A stretch of DNA of 64,000 bases from Prorocentrum cordatum (Eukaryota; Sar; Dinophyceae; Prorocentrales; Prorocentraceae), in contig CAUYUJ010015285.1 of assembly GCA_963575745.1 (NCBI GenBank), forward strand, positions 1-64,000. The letters are read 5' to 3'. The notes under the pieces are model-generated. The model was not told the origin of the DNA and made no database searches. It saw nothing but the letters and a program-made list of their open reading frames with translations. This document shows, one piece after another, positions 20,303 to 30,130 of the stretch. Position numbers and translations under genes: made by a program. Numbering within the stretch: position 1 is the stretch's first letter; the number at the start of each line of letters is the position of its first letter.

Positions 20303-23300
20303 CAAAGACGCCTACGGCGAATCACCGCCGCCCCCTGCCTGTTTGGAAGCGCCTGTGTGGCCGAACGTTGAGGCCAGACCTGCCAAGCTATCGGACCATG
20401 TGTTCCCCGAATCGGTTTGGAAAGCCTTCGGGGAACACGTGGGCGTGTCTTGGAGGCCATCTTGGGCGTCTTGGAGGCCTCTTGGGCCGTCTTGGGGCCC
20501 TCTGGGGGCCGTCTTGGAGGCCACTTGGGCCGTCATGGGGCCCTCTTGGGAGCCTCTTGGGCGATCTTGGAGGCCTCTTGGGCCGTCTTGGGCCGTCTTG
20601 GACTCTCTTGGGCCGTCTCGGAGGCCGTCTTGGACCATCTTGGGCTGACTTGGAGGCCATCTTGGGCCATCTTCGCGATTTGTTGAGGATGTCCCGAGCG
20701 AAATGGCCGTTTCAGGGAGGATTTGTTCCGGACTGGGCAATCCTCCCGGGACCCCAGCGGGACGGGCCGAAACCCATTGGGAGAGTTTTTCTGGAAAAAA
20801 AACCAAAACCGAAATCGTCAAGCACGCCAGGCACCCCTGCGATGAATCGACAGGGGGCGGCGGATCGAAGACGCCTACGGCGAATCACCGCCGCCCCCTG
20901 CCTTTTTGGAAGCGCCTATGTGGCCGAACGTTGAGGCCAGACCTGCCAAGCTATCGGACCACGTGTTCCCCGAATCGGTTTGGAAAGCCTTCGGGGAACA
21001 CGTGGGCATCTTGAAGGTCATCTTGGCCGTCTTGGAGGCCTCTTGGGCAAGCTTTGGGCGATCTTTGGGGCTTTTTGGGCCGTCTCGGGCCAGCTTCGAG
21101 CCAACTTCGGCCATCTTGGTGGGTTCCTGGCACGTCTGAAGCCGTCGGAAGCCGTTTGGGAGGCCTCTATGGGCCGACTTGGGGCCCGCTTGGAATGCTC
21201 CAGGGCCGTCTTGGAGGCCATCTTGGGCGTCTGGGAGGCCATCTTGGGCGTGTTGGAGGCCTCTTGGGCCCTCTTGGGGCCCTCTAGGGGCCATCTTGGA
21301 GGCCACTTGGGCCATCATGGGGCTCTCTTGGGGGCCTCTTGGGCGATCTTGGGGGCTTCTTGGGCCGTCTTGAACCAAGGGAAAATCAATGATTTTGGCC
21401 TCTTCGGACTCTCCTGGAGGACCTCTTGGAGGCCTCTTGGGCCGTCTGGGAGGCCTCTGGGGGGCCTCTTGGGCCGTCTTGGGCCGTCTTGGACTCTCTT
21501 GGGCCGTTTTGGAGGCCGTCTTGGACCATCTCGGGCGGACTTGGAGGCCATCTTGGGCCATCTTCGCGATTTTTTGAGGATGTCCCGAGCGAAACGGCCG
21601 TTTTTGGGCATTGACAGACGGATTTTCGGCAATTTACGGGTGGCCGGCGGGACGGGGTGCACGGCGTGCTGGATGTTTCAGGTTTTGGTTTTGGTTCTTT
21701 TTCTAAAAGAACTCCCCAGTGGGCTTCGGCCCGTCCCGCCGGCCACCCGCAAGTTTCCGAAAATCCATCTGTCAATGCCTTTGTTGCCCCAACTTGGCCC
21801 AAGATGGCCTCCAAGACGGCCAAGATGGCCCAAGATGGCCTCCAAGATGCTTCCAAGACGGCCAAGATGGCCTCCAAGACGGGTAAGATGGCTCCAAGAT
21901 GCACCCAAGACGGCCCAAGATGGCCTCAAGATGGTCTAAGACGGCCCAAAAGGCCCGCAAAAGGCCTCCAAGACGGCCCAAGAGCCCTCCAAGACGCCCT
22001 CCAGGAAGGCCCGAATAGGTTAAAATCATTGATTTTCCTTAGGTTTTTCAAGGATTTTGGCATGTTCTTCTTTTCAGCTCTCCGACGGCCCAAGACGGCC
22101 CAAGAGGTCCCCAACATCGCCCCAACAGCACCCAAGAGGCCTCCAAGATGGCCCCATGACGGCCCAAGAGGCCCCCAAGAAGGCCCCAAGAGGGCCTCAA
22201 GACGGCCCAAGAGGCCTCCAAGACGCCCAAGATGGCCTCCAAGACGGCCAAGATGGCCCAAGATGGCCTCCAAGATGCCTCCAAGACGGCCAAGATGGCC
22301 TCCAAGACGGGTAAGATGGCTCCAAGATGCACCCAAGACGGTCCAAGATGGCCTCAAGATGGTCTAAGACGGCCCAAAAGGCCGGCAAAAGGCCTCCAAG
22401 ACGGCCCAAGAGCCCTCCAAGACGCCCTCCAGGAAGGCCCGAATAGGTTAAAATCATTGATTTTCCTTAGGTTTTTGAAGGATTTTGGCATGTTCTTCTT
22501 TTCAGCTCTCCGACGGCCCCAGACGGCCCATGAGGTCCCCAACATCGCCCCAACAGCACCCAAGAGGCCTCCAAGATGGCCCCATGACGGCCCAAGAGGC
22601 GCCCAACACGGCCCCAAGAGGTCCCCAAGACGGCCCAGGAGGCCTCCAAGACGCTCGAGACGGCCTCCAAGACGGCCCACGAGCCCTCCAAGACGTCCTC
22701 AAAGAAGGCCCGAAAGGGTCAAAATGGCCTCCAGGCGGCCAAGATGACCTTCAAGATGCCCACGTGTTCCCCGAAGGCTTTCCAAACCGATTCGGGGAAC
22801 ATATGGTCCGATAGCTCGGCAGGTCTGGCCTCAACGTTCGGCCGCATAGGCGCTTCCAAAAAGGCAGGGGGCGGCGGTGATTCGCCGTAGGCGTCTTCGA
22901 TTCTTTTAGAAAAAGAACCAAAACCAAAACCTGAAATATCCAGCACGCCGTGCACCCCTGCAAGCAGGGGGCGGCGGATCTATTGGCCTTCGGTCCATCC
23001 CGCCACCGTGCCTGCGTGGTGGGTCGGAGGCCTCATGGATGTTGGTTGTGCTTTCGTGGTTGGCCTCTCGGGAGCTTCTAGGTGGCAGTTTTGAGGCCTC
23101 TTGGGGGCCGTGTTAAGGCCTCTTGGGGCCTCGGGCTTCTTCAGGTGCCTTTTGGAGGCCCCTTGGGGGCCTCTTGGGACCTCTTGGGGGCCTCTTGGAG
23201 CCTCCTGACGGCCTCTTTGGGCCCCAGGCTGAAGGCTGTGTTTTTCGGTTCCTGGCCCCCTTCTTGGGCCCCTTTTGGAGCCGTTTTAGGGCCCTCTTGG

Positions 23301-23350
23301 GCCGTCTTGGGCGCCTCTTGGTGTCCTTTTGGGCCGTCATGGGGCTCTCT
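20303..23350. repeat. GGCC-TCTTGGGCCGTCTTGG minisatellite block 1
   Basis: Built of short units such as GGCCTCTTGGGCCGTCTTGG on one strand, then the complementary CCAAGACGGCCCAAGAGGCC from about 21,790, so the block is a large inverted structure. A 140-bp unit beginning AAGACGCCTACGGCGAATCA occurs at 20303 and 20866 and, inverted, at 22755-22900. ORFs through it are rich in Gly/Leu/Arg/Pro and are artefacts. Confidence 0.85.
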
Positions 23351-23353
23351 TGG

Positions 23354-24110
23354 GTTCTTTTTCTAAAAGAACTCCCCAGTGGGCTTCGGCCCGTCCCGCC
23401 GGCCACCCGCAAGTTTCCGAAAATCCATCTGTCAATGCCTTTGTTGCCCCAACTTGGCCCAAGATGGCCTCCAAGACGGCCAAGATGGCCCAAGATGGCC
23501 TCCAAGATGCTTCCAAGACGGCCAAGATGGCCTCCAAGACGGGTAAGATGGCTCCAAGATGCACCCAAGACGGCCCAAGATGGCCTCAAGGTGGTCTAAG
23601 ACGGCCCAAAAGGCCCGCAAAAGGCCTCCAAGACGGCCCAAGAGCCCTCCAAGACGCCCTCCAGGAAGGCCCGAATAGGTTAAAATCATTGATTTTCCTA
23701 AGGTTTTTTAAGGATTTTGGCATGTTCTTCTTTTCAGCTCTCCGACGGCCCAAGACGGCCCAAGAGGTCCCCAACATCGCCCCAACAGCACCCAAGAGGC
23801 CTCCAAGATGGCCCCATGACGGCCCAAGAGGCCCCCAAGAAGGCCCCAAGAGGGCCTCAAGACGGCCCAAGAGGCCTCCAAGACGCCCAAGATGGCCTCC
23901 AAGACGGCCAAGATGGCCCAAGATGGCCTCCAAGATGCCTCCAAGACGGCCAAGATGGCCTCCAAGACGGGTAAGATGGCTCCAAGATGCACCCAAGACG
24001 GTCCAAGATGGCCTCAAGATGGTCTAAGACGGCCCAAAAGGCCGCAAAAGGCCTCCAAGACGGCCCAAGAGCCCTCCAAGACGCCCTCCAGGAAGGCCCG
24101 AATAGGTTAA
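23354..24110. repeat. Segmental duplication of 21694-22462
   Basis: TTCTTTTTCTAAAAGAACTC starts both copies, which stay nearly identical through AATAGGTTAAAAT. Interrupted at its end by the 24113-25833 insert. Confidence 0.85.
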
Positions 24111-24289
24111 AATTATCCCGGCAAAGCAACCTAACAGCGATGTGTAGAAGCATATCTGAAAGCATTCCCCTTAAGATTCAGATGAAAATCCAGTTGTCGA
24201 ATTCTGCTGTTCTCGCAGTCGTAGTCGCATTCGCGATGACAGTCGCAGCGGCAACGGCAGTCGCAGTCACAGCCTCAGCCTCAGCCTGC

Positions 24290-25205
24290 CTCCTCCTCCT
24301 CCTCCTCTTTCTCTGCTGCTCCTCCTCCTCCTCCTCCTCCTCCTCCTCTTCCTCCTGCTCGTCCTCGTTCTCGTCCTCCTCGTCTTGCTCGTCCTCCTCC
24401 TCCTGGTGCTCTCTCCTCCTCCTCCTCCTCCTCCTCCTCCTCCTCCTCCTCCTCCTGGTGGTCCTCGTTCTCCTCCTCCTGGTGCTCTCCCCCCCCCTCC
24501 TCCTCCTCGTCCTCCTCCTCCTCCTCCGCCTCCTCGTCCTCCTCCTCCTCTCCTCCTCCTCCTCCTCCTCCTCCTCCTGGTAGTCCTCCCCCTCCCCTCC
24601 TCCTCCCTCCTCTTCCTGGTCGTCCTCGTTCTCGTCCTCCTCGTCTTGCTCGTCCTCCTCCTCCTGGTGGTGTTCCTCCTCCTCCTCCTCCTCCTCCTCC
24701 TCCTCCTCCTCCTGGTGGTCCTCGTTCTCCTCCTCCTGGTGCTCTCCCCCCCCCTCCTCCTCCTCTCCTCGTCCTCCTCCTCCTCCTCCTCCTCCTCCTC
24801 CTCCTCCTCCTCCTCCTCCTGGTGTTCTCTCCTCCTCCTCCTCCTCCTCCTCCTCCTCCTCCTCCTCCTGGTGGTCCTCGTTCTCCTCCTCCTGGTACTC
24901 TCCCCCCCCCTCCTCCTCCTCCTCCTCGTCCTCGTCCTCCTCCTCCTCCTCCTCCTCTTCCTCCTCCTCCTCCTCCTCCTCCTCCTCCTCCTCCTCCTCC
25001 TCCTGGTACTCCTCCCCCTCCTCCTCCTCCTCCTCCTCCTCCTCTTCCTGGTCGTCCTCCTCCTCCTGGTCGTCCTCCTCCTCCTGCTCGTCCTCCTCCT
25101 CCTCCTGCTCGTCCTTCTTCTCCTGCTCCTCCTGCTCCTCGTCCTGCTCCTGCTCGTCCTCGTCCTCCTGGTCTTGCTCGTCCTCCTCCTCGTCGTGCTC
25201 TTGCC
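24290..25205. repeat. Long (CCT)n tract with internal direct repeats
   Basis: CCT/CTC units broken by CTGGTGGTCCTCGTTCTCCT followed by CCTCCTGGTGCTCTCCCC, seen near 24455, 24712 and 24868. The repeated blocks suggest expansion by duplication of units of about 150-250 bp. Predicted poly-Glu and poly-Leu ORFs are artefacts. Confidence 0.9.
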
Positions 25206-25212
25206 CCTGCTG

Positions 25213-25712
25213 AAAATGTGGCCCAGGAATGGGAGTTCTGGGAAGTCGAAGAGCACGAAGTTGCCTACAGTTGGCTACGGGCATTCAAAATGTGGCCCGG
25301 GAATGGAGTTCTGGGAACTCGAAGAGCACGAAGTGGCCTACAGTTGGCTCCGGGCATTCAAAATGTGGCCCGGGAATGGAGTTCTGGGAACTCGAAGAGC
25401 ACGAAGTGGCCTACAGTTGGCTCCGGGCATCCAAAATGTGGCCCGGGAATGGAGTTCTGGGAACTCGAAGAGCACGAAGTGTGTGACTGTTGCATCCGGC
25501 CCTCCAGAATGTGGCCCGGGAATGGCGTTCTGGGAACTCGAAGAGCACGAAGTGTGTGACTGTTGCATCCGGTTATTTTAAATGTGGCCCGGGAATGGCG
25601 TTCTGGGATCTCGAAGAGCACGAAGTGTGTGACTGTTGCATCCGGGTATTGAGAATGTGGCCTGGGAATGGAGTTCTGGGAAGTCGAAGAGCACGAAGTG
25701 TGTGACTGTTGG
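25213..25712. repeat. 74-bp tandem repeat (about 7 units)
   Basis: Unit: AATGTGGCCCGGGAATGGAG, TTCTGGGAACTCGAAGAGCA, CGAAGTGGCCTACAGTTGGC, TCCGGGCATTCA. Starts at 25213, 25288, 25362, 25436 and onward; later units change the CCTACAGTTGG part to TGTGACTGTTGC. Confidence 0.9.
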
Positions 25713-25834
25713 TGAAAAACGAGCCCGGCACCTGCCGCCCGGCAACTCCCAACACCTGCCCGGACCCCCCTGTGGAGTGATCTGCTGCTCTCTTTTGATC
25801 CCACTAGAAACCTATCAGTCTTCGCTGTTAGGTA

Positions 25835-26740
25835 ATCATTGATTTTCCTAAGGTTTTTTAAGGATTTTGGCATGTTCTTCTTTTCAGCTCTCCGACGGCC
25901 CCAGACGGCCCATGAGGTCCCCAACATCGCCCCAACAGCACCCAAGAGGCCTCCAAGATGGCCCCATGACGGCCCAAGAGGCGCCCAACACGGCCCCAAG
26001 AGGTCCCCAAGACGGCCCAGGAGGCCTCCAAGACGCTCGAGACGGCCTCCAAGACGGCCCACGAGCCCTCCAAGACGTCCTCAAAGAAGGCCCGAAAGGG
26101 TCAAAATGGCCTCCAGGCGGCCAAGATGACCTTCAAGATGCCCACGTGTTCCCCGAAGGCTTTCCAAACCGATTCGGGGAACATATGGTCCGATAGCTCG
26201 GCAGGTCTGGCCTCAACGTTCGGCCGCATAGGCGCTTCCAAAAAGGCAGGGGGCGGCGGTGATTCGCCGTAGGCGTCTTCGATTCTTTTAGAAAAAGAAC
26301 CAAAACCAAAACCTGAAATATCCAGCACGCCGTGCACCCCTGCAAGCAGGGGGCGGCGGATCTATTGGCCTTCGGCCCATCCCGCCACCGTGCCTGGGTG
26401 GTGGGTCGGAGGCCTCATGGATGTTGGTTGTGCTTTCGTGGTTGGCCTCTCGGGAGCTTCTAGGTGGCAGTTTTGAGGCCTCTTGGGGGCCGTGTTAAGG
26501 CCTCTTGGGGCCTCGGGCTTCTTCAGGTGCCTTTTGGAGGCCCCTTGGGGGCCTCTTGGGACCTCTTGGGGGCCTCTTGGAGCCTCCTGACGGCCTCTTT
26601 GGGCCCCAGGCTGAAGGCTGTGTTTTTCGGTTCCTGGCCCCCTTCTTGGGCCCCTTTTGGAGCCGTTTTAGGGCCCTCTTGGGCCGTCTTGGGCGCCTCT
26701 TGGTGCCCTTTTGGGCCGTCATGGGGCTCTCTTGGGTTCT
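25835..26740. repeat. Segmental duplication of 22450-23350
   Basis: AATCATTGATTTTCC then the same 900 bp, including the inverted CACGTGTTCCCCGAAGG unit and GGGCTCTCTTGGGTTCTTTT, with only scattered changes. Confidence 0.85.
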
Positions 26741-27055
26741 TTTGGGCACATCTTGGGGGCGTGTTGGCTCGTTTGGGGACGATGTTGGAGGTCTCTGAGG
26801 CAGTTCTGGACGCTGTGAACCCCCGAACGTCACACGTGCGAAGCATGCACGCTTTCCGAAGAAGTGAGGCGATTTTTGCTTGTTGGGGCCCTCTTGGAGA
26901 GCCTCTTGAGGCTCTCTCGGGGCTTTTTCGTGGCTTCAGGAGCCATCTAGAGACCATATTGAGCGTCTTGGAGCGATCTTTCGGCGATTTGGGGTCTTTT
27001 GGGCCGTGTATGGGGTGCGTCCCGACGCCCTTCTGGCGCGCTCCTGGAGCGCTCA

Positions 27056-27150
27056 GGTATCGCCCAGGCATCGCCCAGGCATCGCCCGGGCACCGCCTGG
27101 GCATCGCCCGAGCATCGCCCGGGCATCTCCCGGGCATCGGCCGGGGTACT
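27056..27150. repeat. 12-bp minisatellite (GCATCGCCCGGG)n
   Basis: About eight imperfect copies of GCATCGCCCGGG/GCATCGCCCAGG in a row. Confidence 0.85.
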
Positions 27151-28409
27151 TTTCGTCCAGGGGTCCTCAGGGGCCGCCACGCGCGCGCGAATTAGAAATA
27201 TTGTTAACTTGTTACCAGAGATCTTAGCACGCCTCTGGCCCGTTGGGCCCGCGAATGTGTCGTGGGGACATTCGATTTTGAAATCCATACGCAACCCAAG
27301 GTGTTCGACTGATTTCCGAATGCGCGCGCGACGACGAGCGCGCGTGCCTTTCGTTTATGTTTTTGCAATGGGTTCTTGTGACAGCACGAGCGCAAGGGCG
27401 CTCGAACGATTTCGACGTGCGCGCGCGAGAGGCACGGCTGTTAGCATGTGATGATAATGGTGGCCAACATATGTTTTAACAAAACAGTGCCAGGGCGCCA
27501 GCGCTGGTTGTTTTGAAACATCTTGTTGCGAAACCATGTGTTTTCATATGCTTCCAGGACACTCGGTCTTGAATGTTTTACGAAACCCACGGTTTTTGGA
27601 GGGTTTCGGAATGCGCGCGCGATGACGCGCGCGTGCGTATTTCGTCTGACTGCTGGTAAGGAATCTTGAACATTTCGAAATTTTGAGAAGCGAGTGCGCG
27701 AACATATTTTTTCCACCAGAGGATGAATGGGGGCGAGACTGGCGTGCCTGGGATGGTATGCATTCATGTACACGCAGGTCGTTGAAAGTAGGTATTTTTG
27801 GATTCCCAGGTCCCAATCTACTTCAAGCGCCTTCCTACTTCAAGAATCGGCATGCTTTTGCTGTGATTTGTTGTTCTTTGGGAGGGCCTGGACCCAATCT
27901 ACTATATCCGCCTTCCTATTTAATGTTTTTACCTACTTCTTCCGACCGACGTGTATGGGATGGACGATGGGACATAACCATACGTAAGTTGCACTACGCG
28001 ACAGGAGGCCGTTAAGTCGGGGGGGGGGAGATCTGATTATTATTATTATTATTATTATTAGTAGTAGTAGTAGTAGTAGTAGTATTATTCTCATCATTGT
28101 TATTATGAAAGGAGAGTCTAGGCGCCGACGGGGCGGCGATTGGGCGGTGACGGCAGCAACATATAGCCGCCGGAACGGCAAACAGGCCCAGACGACGGGC
28201 GGCGACGAGGCGGCGACGGGGCGGCGGCAGACAGGCCCAGACGACAGGCGGAGACGACGCCTCGACGGCATGGCGACGGCGGCAACCACAGCCGCCAGAC
28301 CGGACGACGGGCCCAGCCGACGGGCGGAGAAACGAGGCAGAGACGGGGCGGCGGCGGTGACAACAGGGCCGCCCGATCGGCAGACAGGCCCAGTTTCTAC
28401 GAGGAGAAG

Positions 28410-28595
28410 TACAGTGCCGTTTTTAAGACATGCTCCGCGTGCGGATCATGTGTTAAGAATGCAGGGATCTAGTACTAATAACAACGATGAGTTCATGCGT
28501 AAATTTATTCATAAATCAATCGTGTTAACACATTATATATACATACACACACATATATATATATATACATATTGAAAAATCCTATACTGCCCTGT
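28410..28595. mobile_element. Family B element (B3)
   Basis: TACAGTGCCGTTTTTAAGAC to CCTATACTGCCCTGTA, with an internal (AT/AC)n stretch at 28535-28570 that lengthens this copy. Confidence 0.8.
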
Positions 28596-28800
28596 ACGAA
28601 CCCCTGAGTGCCAGCACTGCTTGGGGAAAAGAAAATCCCCCCATTCCTCGCCCACGGGGCCCGAGAGCACACGCCTCCCGGGAACGTGCGGTTTCGCGCG
28701 ATTGGGGGGGCCGACCGCCGGCGCTACATCGGCGATGGATTGCCGATTTTGGCTGGACGTTTTTCCCCTCAGCCGGTCCCCCCCTCCCCAACGTTCCTTT

Positions 28801-28989
28801 AAGTCGGGCCTGTCCCCTTACAAAGGGATTTTCGCCGAAAATAAGACATGCCCCCAAAATAGTCAGACCATAGTCCAAAAATAATCTGGGGACTATTTTT
28901 TGAGTATTTTTGTTGCCTCTTTGGGGCATTTTTGGTGTATTTTTTCATTTTTCGTCGAAAATCCCCCTGTAGGGGGACACGCCCGACTT
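28801..28989. mobile_element. Family A element (A7) with 8-bp duplication
   Basis: Arms AAGTCGGGCCTGTCCCCTTA and TAGGGGGACACGCCCGACTT. AACGTTCC at 28790-28797 and 28991-28998. It lies only 17 bp from the acceptor of exon 10. Confidence 0.88.
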
Positions 28990-29006
28990 AAACGTTCCCC
29001 CTCAAG

Positions 29007-29121
29007 GCAGGGTAAGAGTATCCGGGAGGGCATGCACGCGGCCGCCGCAAAGAGAAAGATGGACAGGGAGTTCTTCCGGGGGTTCCTGAGGCTGTTCCAG
29101 CCCAGCCTCAAGGATTCGGAG
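29007..29121 (+). CDS. Exon 10: EF-hand region
   Basis: After completing an Arg codon it reads QGKSIREGMHAAAAKRKMDR, then EFFRGFLRLFQPSLKDSE. Basic, helical. Acceptor CTCAAG|GCAGGG, donor TCGGAG|GCCGAC (GC). The donor lies within an 18-bp sequence repeated at the next acceptor, the longest junction repeat in the window. Confidence 0.78.
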
Positions 29122-29295
29122 GCCGACCGCGAAGGGTATGGGAGGGCGAAGGGCGAAGGGGCGAAGGTATAGGTGGAAGAGGAGGTAGAGGCAGAGGAGA
29201 GAAGACTTGCAAGGAGGAGAGAGGGAGAGGAGGAAGAAAGGAAAGGAAGCATTTCCACATATGTGCACTGTTATTCGGAGCTTGTATATTCGGAG
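29122..29295 (+). mobile_element. Intron 10 (174 bp, GC-AG) with 18-bp duplication
   Basis: ATTCGGAGGCCGACCGCG at 29114-29131 and 29288-29305. The intron body is purine-rich (GAGGAGGTAGAGGCAGAGGA), without clear inverted arms. Removing it restores a continuous frame (KDSE/ADRV). Confidence 0.88.
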
Positions 29296-29390
29296 GCCGA
29301 CCGCGTCTTCACCCTGATCTGCGCGAACACCAAGAAGACGGGCGGCACCAGGCCGACGGTGGACTTCAGCGACTTCTTCCACAGCTCGAA
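29296..29390 (+). CDS. Exon 11: EF-hand loop
   Basis: Reads ADRVFTLICANTKKTGGTRP, then TVDFSDFFHSS. Resembles an EF-hand with a lengthened loop (N-T-K-K-T-G-G...V-D-F-S-D-F-F). The 3' end is uncertain: CGAA|GAAGAG (GA) is chosen because GAAG recurs at the exon 12 acceptor and phases agree. A family F unit begins near 29416. Confidence 0.65.
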
Positions 29391-29415
29391 GAAGAGAAGA
29401 CCGCGTAAGCGTAGC

Positions 29416-29735
29416 CTTCTGGAGGCCCGCGCGGACTTCCTGGATCGGAGCTTGCCCCCCCCCCCCCCCCCTGGCTGCGCCTCCGACGCCGCCGCAGGCA
29501 CGCCAGGGAAGGGGGGTTAAAACGACGCGAAGATCGGGACAAAATCGGATCGGGATCATTCGAAATCTCTGAGACTCGGCGGGTTTGGAGGATGTATTGG
29601 GCGCCGCGGCCGCTCCAGAGCGTTCCGGAACGCTCTGAGAGCGCTCCAGAACGCTCTGGAGCGATTTATCATGATCCTAGCCCTGTTTTAGGGGTCCAGC
29701 GCCGATCCGAGAAATCCGCGCGGACCGCCGCAAGC
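29416..29735. mobile_element. Family F unit interrupted by family K
   Basis: CTGGAGGCCCGCGCGGACTT begins F; its other arm GAGAAATCCGCGCGGACCGC lies beyond 29700. Family K (TTAAAACGACG to CCCTGTTTTA, 29517-29690) sits in the F loop, after CCAGGGAAGGGGGG. Confidence 0.75.
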
Positions 29736-29918
29736 TTGCAGTGGGCACATCCAAGAAGAAGCCGGCCTGCCCGCAGGTGCCCCACGGACGTTTCGATTGA
29801 TTGCAAAAAAAAACCATTGAACGAAGGATTGCAAAAAAAAATTATCCGGGCGAAAGACCCAACCATATACAATTGTGAATACCGCAATTGTGAATACCAT
29901 CTTCGCCCGCGCTCCCTA

Positions 29919-30130
29919 TGTGGCCACGGCTTCCCGCCGGAGCCCGACATGCTCAGGGACACGTTCGTGGCCGTCTTCGCGGGCGCCGACGACGACAAGG
30001 ACGGCGTCCCTCTCACCGAGGAGCAGAAGCAGGAAAGGGCCTTGAGAGCCATGAGGGAGGAGGTGGCGTTGCACGTCGACAAGGCGGAGTACGACGCCCA
30101 GGCGCGGTTGTTGAAGCAGCACAACTATGG
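29919..30130 (+). pseudogene. Captured EF-hand fragment, sense copy C (intact frame)
   Basis: Reads PEPDMLRDTFVAVFAGADDD, KDGVPLTEEQKQERALRAMR, EEVALHVDKAEYDAQARLLK. The D-D-D-K-D-G-V loop is EF-hand-like. The frame runs into the satellite at NYGATILVRG. It is embedded in the same repeat as the antisense copies at 8450 and 10190, so I treat it as element-borne, though use as an exon is possible. Confidence 0.6.

Larger units (their letters stand above)
24113..25833. mobile_element. 1.7-kb insert with AACCTAACAGCGA termini
   Basis: The left end contains AACCTAACAGCGATGTG; the right end contains CTTCGCTGTTAGGT, its mirror. The undisturbed site (AATAGGTTAAAATCATTGAT) exists at about 22446 and 23682. 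Inside are a 900-bp CCT-rich tract and a 74-bp tandem repeat. No transposase ORF seen. Confidence 0.7.
17274..29006 (+). other. Intron 9 (11.7 kb, GC-AG)
   Basis: The longest intron and the most repeat-laden. Contents: half family L (17277-17345), TGTGGTGCAATC-type short tandem repeats (17700-18025), a dispersed unit (18060-18560, inverted copy 37260-37640), an antisense gag-like ORF (18701-19558), minisatellite blocks and segmental duplications (20300-27000), a CCT-rich 1.7 kb insert (24113-25833), GCGCGCG-containing repeats (27180-27660), a TTA/TAG microsatellite (28036-28085), a GACGGGCGGCGAC array (28110-28390), family B (28410-28595) and family A (28801-28989). The join rests on a 5-bp repeat plus phase, so a gene boundary here is not excluded. 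Confidence 0.5.

Noticed and set aside
20312-23600. Many Gly/Leu/Arg or Pro/Lys/Arg-rich ORFs
   Set aside because: Produced by GGCCTCTTGGGCCGTC minisatellite units on both strands.
28016-28400. ORFs with RRQTGPDDRRRR repeats
   Set aside because: They translate a GACGGGCGGCGAC-type tandem repeat also found inverted at 35998-36245.
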